14,455 nucleotides of DNA from Desulfobulbaceae bacterium. GTDB lineage: Bacteria > Desulfobacterota > Desulfobulbia > Desulfobulbales > DAOVSZ01. A program made the position numbers and the translations under genes. The stretch spans positions 1-14,455 of the forward strand of contig DAOVSZ010000032.1 of assembly GCA_030627725.1 (NCBI GenBank), in the 5' to 3' direction. This document shows positions 1 to 6,352 of the stretch, in pieces (the first letter of the stretch is position 1; every line of letters begins with the position of its first letter). The notes beneath the pieces are model-generated. The model was given only the letters and a program-made list of their open reading frames with translations, was not told the origin of the DNA and searched no databases.

Positions 1-1460
1 GTAACATCCCCGAAAATGTCTTGAAGATATTTATTCACAAACAAAATTTCATAGGTTTCCATGTCGGCTACATACACTATTGCATCCAGGCTGTTTAAAA
101 CAGTTAAGAGTCTTTCATGGGATTCCCGTATGGAGTCTTCCGCTCTCTTACGTTCGGTGATGTCACTTATGGTAGCGACGGAAATACTACCCAGCGGCAT
201 CATGTTAAACTCACAAGTACGTTTTGAACCACCCTTACAGGTCACCTCCCAGGTTTGTGTTTCAATTTCTTTACCGGAAATGAGTGATTCAGCAACTGCC
301 GCCTCCCAACTCTTCCGGACAATCTCCCTATATCGCTTGTCTGGATACGCGGCCACCCACCAGTCCTCTGTCGTAGAGACATCATCAATCGTGTATCCAA
401 ACGACCTTGTGAACTTGTTGTTCAATGACAAAACATCCCCGACCTCATCCAGAACTACCATAGGGACAGGAGATTGATCGACTATCATGCGTAATTTTTT
501 TTCACTCTCCTGCAATGCTTTCTCTGCCTGCTTCCGTTCAAACAATTCGCCTTCCAGTTCTCTGGTTGTGAGTCGGACTTGTCGTTTCAAAGCCCAGGAC
601 CAAAAGGCTATGGCGCAAATGACTCCCAAAAGGGGGAGAAAAATGAAGAGAGCGCATCGTACCACTACACGACGAGACACGACATCTCGCTCTAAAATGC
701 CAAACCATTTGTCGTAGAGTTCGTCATATTTTCCAGACTCCTTTATAACTGACAGGGCCTCATTGATCCTGAAAAGCAGGGCCTCGTCTCCATTCCTGAC
801 AGCAAAACAAAATTTTCTCGGCAGAAAAGGTTCGCCAACCACCTTGAGAGTATTAATGTTAAGCTCTTTCAAAAAATGAAGCCCTTGGAGGCGTACTATC
901 AGTGCGCAATCATGCCTGCCGGAAGAGAGCAGCCGGAGCGCCGAGGGCGTATCATCCGTCAAAACAATGTGTTCCGTTATTCCCTGCTCCTTAAGGAAAT
1001 CGTGTGCTATGGAGCCACGCATGACAACTATCTCTTTATTGCGTAAGTCGGCCAATGTCTTTATTGAGGAATTCTTGCGAACGAAGATACTATATTTAAC
1101 CGTGATAAAAGGGATTGAGAAATCTACTTCATTGTCCCGTTCCTTGGAATAATACATGCCTGTAATGACATCTATTGTACCTGATGCAAGATTTTCTCGT
1201 ACCTTCCACCAGTCATCAAGCTCAAGCCGCAGGTTTAATCCGGCTGCTTTTGCCACTTCCCGAAACAACGCATTATCGAATCCGTCTATTTCTCCTTTTT
1301 CATTTTGAAAACTGTAGGGCACATAATTATATGCGCCTTGAGCAATGATCTCCCGGCCTAAGGTATGATCTTCGGCATAGCTTGGCGAATATATGGCGCC
1401 CAGCAGCAGACAACAGACCATTAAAGTCACTATGCGGCAGAAAAGACGATTATCATTCAT
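1..1460 (-). CDS. Periplasmic-binding-domain (SBP_bac_3) and PAS sensor protein, 3' end outside window
   Basis: The reading frame runs from ATG at 1460 leftwards off the window edge, giving 486 residues without a stop. A signal peptide is visible (hydrophobic 10-24, likely cleavage after Ser-Tyr-Ala at 27-29). Residues about 33-255 resemble a family 3 solute-binding domain, with the typical late motif 'GKYDELYDKWFG' at 243-254. One membrane helix follows at about 266-290, then a short coiled coil. A PAS/PAC domain spans about 322-440 and ends in 'ISDITERKRAE'. A second PAS begins at about 447 and is cut at the edge. Family knowledge says such proteins sense a small ligand, often an amino acid, in the periplasm and signal inwards. 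The output (histidine kinase, GGDEF or EAL) cannot be seen, so the signalling class is open. The gene is divergent from cmoB. The RBS is weak (GAGAGAAAG), which leaves the start likely but not certain. Confidence 0.85.
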   Translation of the reverse strand, partial: MNDNRLFCRIVTLMVCCLLLGAIYSPSYAEDHTLGREIIAQGAYNYVPYSFQNEKGEIDGFDNALFREVAKAAGLNLRLELDDWWKVRENLASGTIDVITGMYYSKERDNEVDFSIPFITVKYSIFVRKNSSIKTLADLRNKEIVVMRGSIAHDFLKEQGITEHIVLTDDTPSALRLLSSGRHDCALIVRLQGLHFLKELNINTLKVVGEPFLPRKFCFAVRNGDEALLFRINEALSVIKESGKYDELYDKWFGILERDVVSRRVVVRCALFIFLPLLGVICAIAFWSWALKRQVRLTTRELEGELFERKQAEKALQESEKKLRMIVDQSPVPMVVLDEVGDVLSLNNKFTRSFGYTIDDVSTTEDWWVAAYPDKRYREIVRKSWEAAVAESLISGKEIETQTWEVTCKGGSKRTCEFNMMPLGSISVATISDITERKRAEDSIRESHERLLTVLNSLDAIVYVADMETYEILFVNKYLQDIFGDV

Positions 1461-1505
1461 AAACTTTCTCTCAATGTTTGGTGCGTAATTTCACATATAA
1501 ACTAG

Positions 1506-1533
1506 GTTATGATGGAAGGTTGAGCAAAGTCAA
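1506..1533 (-). promoter_or_regulatory. Candidate sigma-70-type promoter of the sensor gene
   Basis: Read on the minus strand, TTGACT (1533-1528) is followed after 16 bases by CATAAC (1511-1506), about 45 bases before the ATG at 1460. The -35 box matches the consensus at 5 of 6 positions and the -10 at 4 of 6. This is a match by eye only. The alternative A/T-rich -10 sequences just downstream have no good -35 partner. Confidence 0.3.
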
Positions 1534-1624
1534 GAAGTGAATTCAGGCGGGAAATTTATAGGATGTCCCCCATTCCCCAGGCACCGACAAGGTCGAACAT
1601 TTTTGCCTTGACCGTCGGACCATA

Positions 1625-2596
1625 TTGACCCATATACATACCATGGACTATCTGGAAGAATTCACTTCTGCGCGGCAGGACGAGATCCGGCGACTTCGGC
1701 TGGAGAACACCAACCGTCTTCAATCGAACAAAAAAGGCTTTGTCCGTTATCGGAAGCCTTTTGAGTCGGTGCGCCATATACGGGCGGAACATCTTGACCT
1801 TACCGGCGATTCAGTAATCATCGGCAGCAAGGGCGAACTCCCCCCGGATGACCAGCAGAAGGTGTATGACGTTCTGCGCGATTTCATGCCCTGGAGAAAA
1901 GGGCCGTACACTGTCTTTGGAATCGAGATTGACGCGGAATGGCAGAGTTGCCGCAAGTGGGACCGGGTGGTCCCTGCCCTTCCCGACTTAAAAGACAAGG
2001 TGATAGCGGACATCGGCTGCAGCAACGGCTATTATATGTTCAGGATGGCCCGGCATAAGCCGCGATGGGTCATCGGGTTCGAACCGTATCTTCTCTACTA
2101 CTACACCTTTCAAACGTTAAACAGCTTTGCAGGACTGTCCAACCTGCAGGTGGAACTCTTTGGCGTTGAACAAATCAGCCTGTACGAGAACTGTTTTGAC
2201 GTTGTTTTTCTGATGGGAATCCTTTACCACCGATCGTCACCGATCGAGGCATTAAGAGACATAAGAAAGGCGATGCGCCCCGGCGGAACCTTGATCGTGG
2301 AGTCCCAGGGAATCCCGGGAAACGATCCTGTCGCTCTTTTTCCGGAAAAGACCTACGCCAAGGTTCCAGGCACCTATTTTGTGCCCACCCCTACCTGCCT
2401 GGAAAACTGGCTCACCCGCGCAGGTTTTTGCGATGTGGAGATCTTTTTTTCCCATCCCATGAGCAACCTGGAGCAGCGGCAAACAGACTGGATGGAGTTT
2501 GAATCGTACGATGATTTTATCGATCCTGGCGATCCGGGGAAGACTGTAGAAGGCTATCCGGCGCCGATCAGGGTTTTTCTGAAAGGAAGGGTGTAA
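1625..2596 (+). CDS. cmoB: tRNA U34 carboxymethyltransferase CmoB
   Basis: CmoB transfers the carboxymethyl group of carboxy-S-adenosylmethionine to 5-hydroxyuridine at wobble position 34 of tRNA, giving 5-oxyacetyl-uridine, which broadens codon reading. The methyltransferase motif 'DIGCSNGYY' lies at 129-137. CmoB signatures include 'MPWRKGP' at 88-94, 'EWQS..KWDRV', 'MGILYHR', and the ending 'DPGDPGKTVEGYPAP'. Lys92, Trp106, Lys111 and Arg316 line up with carboxy-SAM-binding residues known in the E. coli enzyme. The start is uncertain. TTG at 1625 gives 323 residues, the same length as E. coli CmoB, with the conserved Lys offset by one. ATG at 1643 would remove six residues. The frame has no ATG or GTG upstream before the stop at 1559, and neither start has a good ribosome binding site. 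The N-terminal 40 residues are divergent. No cmoA partner is present in the window. Confidence 0.92.
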   Translation: MTHIHTMDYLEEFTSARQDEIRRLRLENTNRLQSNKKGFVRYRKPFESVRHIRAEHLDLTGDSVIIGSKGELPPDDQQKVYDVLRDFMPWRKGPYTVFGIEIDAEWQSCRKWDRVVPALPDLKDKVIADIGCSNGYYMFRMARHKPRWVIGFEPYLLYYYTFQTLNSFAGLSNLQVELFGVEQISLYENCFDVVFLMGILYHRSSPIEALRDIRKAMRPGGTLIVESQGIPGNDPVALFPEKTYAKVPGTYFVPTPTCLENWLTRAGFCDVEIFFSHPMSNLEQRQTDWMEFESYDDFIDPGDPGKTVEGYPAPIRVFLKGRV

Positions 2597-2608
2597 TTCT
2601 TACTCTCT

Positions 2609-2633
2609 CGCAGAGTTCACAGAGACCGCAGAG
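2609..2633. repeat. Short CRCAGAG repeat cluster downstream of cmoB
   Basis: Three near-identical heptamers (CGCAGAG 2609-2615, CACAGAG 2618-2624, CGCAGAG 2627-2633) follow each other at spacings of two bases, starting 12 bases after the cmoB stop. Similar CAGAG-rich strings are common intergenic debris in many sulfate-reducer genomes (from memory). A related cluster on the opposite strand is at 4774-4801. Confidence 0.6.
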
Positions 2634-2672
2634 AAAAACCTTCAGAAAGCTTTATGTATAAGGGTAAAACTT

Positions 2673-2933
2673 ATGAAAAACATTGAACTCACCATCACAG
2701 AAAGTCCACTGGATTATGCCTCGGCGCGTCAACAGGCAGAAGGAATGGCTGAAAAAGAATTTTCAGATCCGATGCTCATTTCATGGTGTGACACAAAGAA
2801 AAATATTCATTCCCCTTCATGTTTGAAATGCGAAATTAAAGGAAAACAGGGATGGGAGGTGTATGGAGAAAATCACGGAGGAAAACTTCGAATCAGTATC
2901 AACGAAGACGAGTACGTTTTTATCTTTGGTTAA
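2673..2933 (+). CDS. Small conserved protein, possibly AF1514 family
   Basis: This 86-residue protein has no signal peptide or membrane segment. The ATG at 2673 is preceded by an AAGGG string about ten bases upstream. The pattern of a helical first half ('SARQQAEGMAEKEF'), a 'PMLISWCDTKKNIHSP' segment, two Cys residues (Cys48 and Cys52 within 'SCLKCE'), and a C-terminal stretch with 'GWEVYGENHGGKLRISIN' reminds me of a small uncharacterised archaeal/deltaproteobacterial family named after Archaeoglobus AF1514. That assignment is from memory and not secure, and no function is known to me. It lies 76 bases after cmoB on the same strand, with a repeat cluster in the gap, so co-transcription is possible but not shown. 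It faces the end of cheZ convergently with a 41-base gap. Confidence 0.7.
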   Translation: MKNIELTITESPLDYASARQQAEGMAEKEFSDPMLISWCDTKKNIHSPSCLKCEIKGKQGWEVYGENHGGKLRISINEDEYVFIFG

Positions 2934-2974
2934 CCGTAACTATTTCCAGGAGATACTTTTAAACCTCTTGGTTA

Positions 2975-4711
2975 TCAAAAACCCAAGTCCTCCAGTATCA
3001 TATTCACATCATCCTGGTCCAGAGCGCCGGATTCACTGTCCTTGGCGCTTTCGATCTTGGCAAAGCAGACGTCAACATCATCCTGCGCAAGCTTCCTGCT
3101 CTCCTCCTCACTGATGGCTGCGTCCGATTCTTTCCGCTTCAACTGGGAACCGAATGAAACGACAATGGCAAGGAGCTGGATCTGAAAATCGCTTAACAGC
3201 TTGATAATCTTTAAAATCTGCTGCCCGGAAAGATCCTGGAAACTCAACGCTTCAAGAATCTTTGAAATATCGGTTGAAATAGTGTTCACCACATCAAAGG
3301 CCTTTTCAATTTCATGAAATATTGCGGCCTTGTCCTCGATCGTCATCATACTCGATGCTCCCGGAGATGCGGCAACACGCAGGTCGGCAGACTTCACCTC
3401 TAATTCCTCGACAATTTTCAGTCCCCCTCCAAGCAATGCATCAAGTTCACCCATCCGGGGATCCGATCCGGCAGCAGGGGCCGGTTCGGACTCAGGCTCG
3501 GGTTCCGGCTCGGCTTCCGGCTCGGCTTCCGGCTCGGGCTCAGGTTCCGGAGCAGGCGCCTCAACCTCAACCTCAACCTCAACCTCGATCTCTTCCGTGG
3601 GAGGTACCTCAAGCGGCAGGAACTGGTCCAGAAAGATAGTACTCTGCTGAGATTCCATCTTCTTCATCAGGTTGACAATTCCCTTGTCGGAACAGGTCTT
3701 GCCCAGAGACATAAAGACATCGGCCATGGGAACGGTGAAAAAATTATCAGAATCCGGTTCAAGGGAACTCACCTTTTCTCCAAAGACGTCAAGGAATTCG
3801 TCCTTGTTAAAAATCTCGTCGCGTTTCTCCCGGGCTGCGGTGATGTGCGTCTTGACCGTCTCGTTGGTGCACAGTTCATAAAGGGTCTGGAAGATCGCAT
3901 CCAGATCAAAGAGATAGCGGGTCTTTTTTTCTGTCGTAACTGCAGGAGATTCCGGTTCAGGCTCAGGTTCCGGTTCCGGTTCCGGCTCAGGTTCCGGCTC
4001 AGACTCCGGCTCAGACTCCGGCTCAGGTTCCGGCGCCTCGGGCACGCCTTCGGTCTGCATTGCCGCAACAATCTCCGCTGCCTTGGATAAGGATTCTTTC
4101 AGCTCTTTTATTTCACCGGCAAGTGGCGCCTCTTCTCCACCCTCACCAGCTTCCCCGGCTGCTTCTTCCGCTGTCGCTTCTTCAGACGGGGGTTGAAACG
4201 CCTTATGGCCTTTAAGGAAGGACAAAAGGTCCTTGACCCCGTTCGTCTGGTTCTGAACATTCTCCACACTGTCCATGATGGCCATTGTGGCCTTCTCGGT
4301 CATGGACACAATATCCTTCAACTGACTTTTTGCATCCTCGATCTTCTCTCCGGCCTCATCAAGTTCGGCCCGTTTCGTACTTCTGTCTTCAGCCGGGATT
4401 TCAATGATAGTTGAACTGAGACTCTTGGCCAGCTGACCGATTTCATGGTAGATATTTGTCGATACTTTCTTGTAGTATTCATCTCCGACAATTTCAGGCA
4501 TGGGCGGCATTTCCTGAGCAACAGGCTCAGATTCCACAACAGGCCCGGAAGCCTCGGCCTGCTTCTCGACCTCGACAATCTTCTCAACTACCCGGACCGG
4601 ACCCTCTCCCTGAGATATCACCGTGATATTATAGGTGATTTCATCTGTAGGGATCCTGAAAAAACCACTGCTGATCTCAAGATTAACTTCAGGCTTGCTT
4701 CTCTCATCCAT
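2975..4711 (-). CDS. cheZ: Large CheZ-type CheY-P phosphatase with internal insertion
   Basis: CheZ dephosphorylates CheY-P in the cytoplasm and so controls flagellar motor switching. The active-site helix is 'FQDLSGQQI' at 491-499. Asp493 and Gln497 match E. coli Asp143 and Gln147. The last residues, 'DQDDVNMILEDLGF', match the E. coli CheY-binding tail 'DQVDDLLDSLGF'. Residues about 83-165 resemble the first half of the CheZ helical bundle ('IYHEIGQLAKSLSSTI', then 'AKSQLKDIVSMTEKATMAIMDSVE'). Between these halves lie a Glu/Ala-rich stretch, a Glu-Pro linker (225-255), an unrecognised domain of about 105 residues (265-370) and a second acidic linker (372-412). Total length is 578, against about 214 in E. 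coli. The ATG at 4711 has GGAG nine bases upstream. It is the last gene of the motB-motA-pilZ-cheZ run. Confidence 0.88.
   Translation of the reverse strand: MDERSKPEVNLEISSGFFRIPTDEITYNITVISQGEGPVRVVEKIVEVEKQAEASGPVVESEPVAQEMPPMPEIVGDEYYKKVSTNIYHEIGQLAKSLSSTIIEIPAEDRSTKRAELDEAGEKIEDAKSQLKDIVSMTEKATMAIMDSVENVQNQTNGVKDLLSFLKGHKAFQPPSEEATAEEAAGEAGEGGEEAPLAGEIKELKESLSKAAEIVAAMQTEGVPEAPEPEPESEPESEPEPEPEPEPEPEPEPESPAVTTEKKTRYLFDLDAIFQTLYELCTNETVKTHITAAREKRDEIFNKDEFLDVFGEKVSSLEPDSDNFFTVPMADVFMSLGKTCSDKGIVNLMKKMESQQSTIFLDQFLPLEVPPTEEIEVEVEVEVEAPAPEPEPEPEAEPEAEPEPEPESEPAPAAGSDPRMGELDALLGGGLKIVEELEVKSADLRVAASPGASSMMTIEDKAAIFHEIEKAFDVVNTISTDISKILEALSFQDLSGQQILKIIKLLSDFQIQLLAIVVSFGSQLKRKESDAAISEEESRKLAQDDVDVCFAKIESAKDSESGALDQDDVNMILEDLGF
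3482..3601 (-). repeat. In-frame microsatellite coding the second acidic linker of CheZ
   Basis: On the plus strand the hexamer TCAACC is repeated four times without error at 3561-3584, encoding alternating Glu-Val. Next to it, the 12-mer GGCTCGGCTTCC occurs twice in tandem at 3507-3530, within further degenerate Glu-Pro/Glu-Ala coding repeats. All units are multiples of three, so copy-number changes would alter linker length without a frameshift. The repeats also create long spurious open frames on both strands. Confidence 0.85.
3947..4039 (-). repeat. In-frame repeat coding the first Glu-Pro linker of CheZ
   Basis: Degenerate hexamers of the GGTTCC/GGCTCA type encode residues 225-255, almost pure alternating Glu-Pro with a few Ser. 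Such stretches form stiff, extended, highly acidic linkers. Codons vary (TCA/TCC/TCG ends), so the repeat is older or better tolerated than the perfect hexamers in the second linker. Confidence 0.8.
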
Positions 4712-4773
4712 TAAAGTAAGCTCCAGAAATAGTAACTATTTAAATTATTATAAGGCTGGCCTTTTAGTTTTTA

Positions 4774-4801
4774 CTCTGTGCCTTCTGCCTCAGTGCCTCT
4801 G
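4774..4801. repeat. CAGAG/GGCA repeat cluster between pilZ and cheZ
   Basis: Read on the minus strand this is a run of near-repeats (CAGAGGCA, CTGAGGCAG, AAGGCACAGAG). It starts at the base right after the pilZ stop codon (4804-4802). It is of the same general type as the cluster at 2609-2633. No stable stem is obvious, so a terminator role is not supported. Confidence 0.5.
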
Positions 4802-5176
4802 TTAAAGAATCTGGCCGGTAAATCTCACGCCGATCTCATGTTTACCGGCATGGCTGGAAGATTGTGCGCACCACATGACATTCCCGATAACCCGCAGCAC
4901 GCCAATGTCGGTTGTGTCCTTGGTTCTCGTCCATTCATCGCCATCGACCTGCCAGCCTGGAATCTCCATCACGATCATCAACTGGCTGTCCTTCAAAGAC
5001 GCGTCTTCAGCCAACAGGCGTATTCCTCCTCCTCCGATATCGAGGAGTTCTCCCTCCCTGTCAGGGTCTATCTTTGACAGGTCCTCTATCTGCCCGTATC
5101 GCAGCTTGAAATTCCTGTCCAGCCGTTCATGCTCCCTTCTCTCTTCGAGATATGAAAGCAACTCGTCTTTTCGCAT
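4802..5176 (-). CDS. PilZ-domain cyclic di-GMP-binding protein
   Basis: This 124-residue, soluble, single-domain protein carries the PilZ signature. An Arg-x-x-x-Arg motif is at 14-18 ('RREHER'), followed 28 residues later by 'DIGGGGI' at 46-52. The latter corresponds to the (D/N)xSxxG motif with Ser replaced by Gly. Strands rich in hydrophobic residues follow, ending in 'HEIGVRFTG', typical of PilZ barrels. Family knowledge: PilZ domains bind cyclic di-GMP, and in the YcgR type they act on the flagellar stator or rotor. The neighbours here (motA upstream, cheZ downstream, same strand) suggest the same job, although the YcgR-type N-terminal domain is missing. The Ser-to-Gly change could weaken ligand binding. 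The start at 5176 has only a weak GAG upstream. Confidence 0.85.
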   Translation of the reverse strand: MRKDELLSYLEERREHERLDRNFKLRYGQIEDLSKIDPDREGELLDIGGGGIRLLAEDASLKDSQLMIVMEIPGWQVDGDEWTRTKDTTDIGVLRVIGNVMWCAQSSSHAGKHEIGVRFTGQIL

Positions 5177-5335
5177 AACTCGTATTCTCTGACACTTGTT
5201 TTTATTTTTTGTAACTTTGAACCTAAGCAGTTATATTATTTTTACCAAAAAAATCAGTATATTGCAAAATTACTGCAAAAAAATATCTGCCGGCATCTGC
5301 ATTTTCGGAAAAACAAGCGACAAAAGGCGGACGAA

Positions 5336-6205
5336 TCACACCTCTTTTCTGATTTTGAACCGTTTCCGGATTTTTTCGTAGGAGACAAGTTTTCCTGTGC
5401 GGGAGGAGGGTGTTAAAAACGATTTCAGCTGCCTCTCCAGAATTCTGGGATTGACCTCACTTTCTATGGCGATCACTCCTTCCATGATGATCTTCTGCAG
5501 GAAGAGTTCATGATCGGTCCTTTCGCGGAGATTGGCGGCAAAGGGGACAAAGAAAAAGTTTGAAAATATGATACCGTAGAGCGTTGAGGTAAGCGCGATC
5601 GGAATGGTCGACAGAATGACCGCTGTATCGCCGACTCCTGCCAGCATACTTACGAGCCCGACAACACTTCCGACCAGACCGAAGGAGGGGAACAGGTCCG
5701 CCATGGTCCGGAGGACCCGCTCGCTGTCCTCACGACGCATCTTGAAAAAATACATCTCACTGTTCATCACATCACGCATCTGCTCGGCGGAAAAGCCATC
5801 CACCAGAAAACCAAGCCCCTGCCTCAGAAAAAGCACCGAGGCCTCCTCCTCATCTTCCTGCAGAGACTGGAGCCCTTTGAACCGGGACTTGACCGAGAGG
5901 TCGACGAGGATTTCAACCACTTCAAAAGGCTCTTTGGGACGGGTCCGATACGAGGCAAGCAGGACCTTAAAGACAATTTTCAACCGCTCCAGCCGGTAAC
6001 TCAAAAACGTTGCCCCGAACGTTCCGCCCAATACAATCAGAAAACCTGAGATATTCAGATACAGCGCCAGGTTGCCCTGAATACCGAACCCGAGCAGAAA
6101 AAGGCAGCAACAGAGAAGAGTTCCCTGCACATTCCGGTTCGTTATCATATCCCGGACCCGCATCCTGTTTTGTTTTTTTTCAGAATCTGCCATAAATTTT
6201 AACAA
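5336..6205 (-). CDS. motA: MotA-family flagellar stator subunit
   Basis: MotA surrounds MotB in the inner membrane and couples ion flow to rotor torque. Numbering from the TTG at 6205 gives 289 residues (E. coli MotA has 295). Four membrane helices are visible at about 28-44, 50-69, 169-190 and 200-222, with the large cytoplasmic loop between helices 2 and 3. 'VLGGTFGATFLSY' at 58-70 is typical of the family. Pro173 ('LFPSFGLVGSVVGLV') and Pro221 ('FFFVPFA') match the functionally important Pro173 and Pro222 of E. coli. The ATG at 6193 (four residues shorter) may be the true start; an AGG lies 12 bases before it. It follows motB with a 147-base gap that holds a nested palindrome. The order motB then motA is the reverse of the usual one. 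Confidence 0.93.
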   Translation of the reverse strand: MLKFMADSEKKQNRMRVRDMITNRNVQGTLLCCCLFLLGFGIQGNLALYLNISGFLIVLGGTFGATFLSYRLERLKIVFKVLLASYRTRPKEPFEVVEILVDLSVKSRFKGLQSLQEDEEEASVLFLRQGLGFLVDGFSAEQMRDVMNSEMYFFKMRREDSERVLRTMADLFPSFGLVGSVVGLVSMLAGVGDTAVILSTIPIALTSTLYGIIFSNFFFVPFAANLRERTDHELFLQKIIMEGVIAIESEVNPRILERQLKSFLTPSSRTGKLVSYEKIRKRFKIRKEV

Positions 6206-6228
6206 CCTGATTTTTTAAAATTGATAAC

Positions 6229-6317
6229 CTCGTAAAAAGTCGAAATCGCTGAATTCGTCTTCAATGATTTCAATAAGATAGAGACGGTTAACGCGTCCGT
6301 CTCGTGCTTTTTACGAG
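6229..6317. repeat. 89-bp nested palindrome between motB and motA
   Basis: The outer arms CTCGTAAAAAG (6229-6239) and CTTTTTACGAG (6307-6317) are perfect 11-base inverted repeats. Inside them, GAGACGG (6281-6287) and CCGTCTC (6297-6303) form a perfect 7-bp stem with a 9-base loop. A further partial arm copy, CTTTTTACG, is at 6331-6339. The structure fits a small non-autonomous mobile repeat or an RNA processing or attenuation hairpin in the motB-motA message. There is no transposase nearby, and which of these it is cannot be told from the sequence. Confidence 0.75.
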
Positions 6318-6352
6318 ACCGACAAAATTGCTTTTTACGTATTTCTCACTCC

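Noticed and set aside
61..1152. Three plus-strand open frames at the left end
   Set aside because: They are opposite the continuous minus-strand sensor frame (1460 to the edge), which has a signal peptide, binding domain, membrane helix and PAS domains.
2609..2633. CRISPR array
   Set aside because: Units of about seven bases with two-base spacing are far below CRISPR repeat and spacer lengths. The same applies to the GAAGTG cluster at 10659-10687.
2934..2974. Bidirectional terminator between the convergent small gene and cheZ
   Set aside because: The 41 bases contain only a weak, mismatched pairing of CAGGAG with CCTCTTG and no clear stem with a T-tract.
3322..3650. Plus-strand open frames rich in Gly-Ser and Pro-Gln/Pro-Ala repeats
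   Set aside because: They are the complementary reading of the Glu-Pro/Glu-Val coding repeats of cheZ.
5250..5335. Sigma-54 promoter before pilZ
   Set aside because: A GGCA and a TTGC occur on the minus strand, but GG and GC are 13 bases apart instead of 10.
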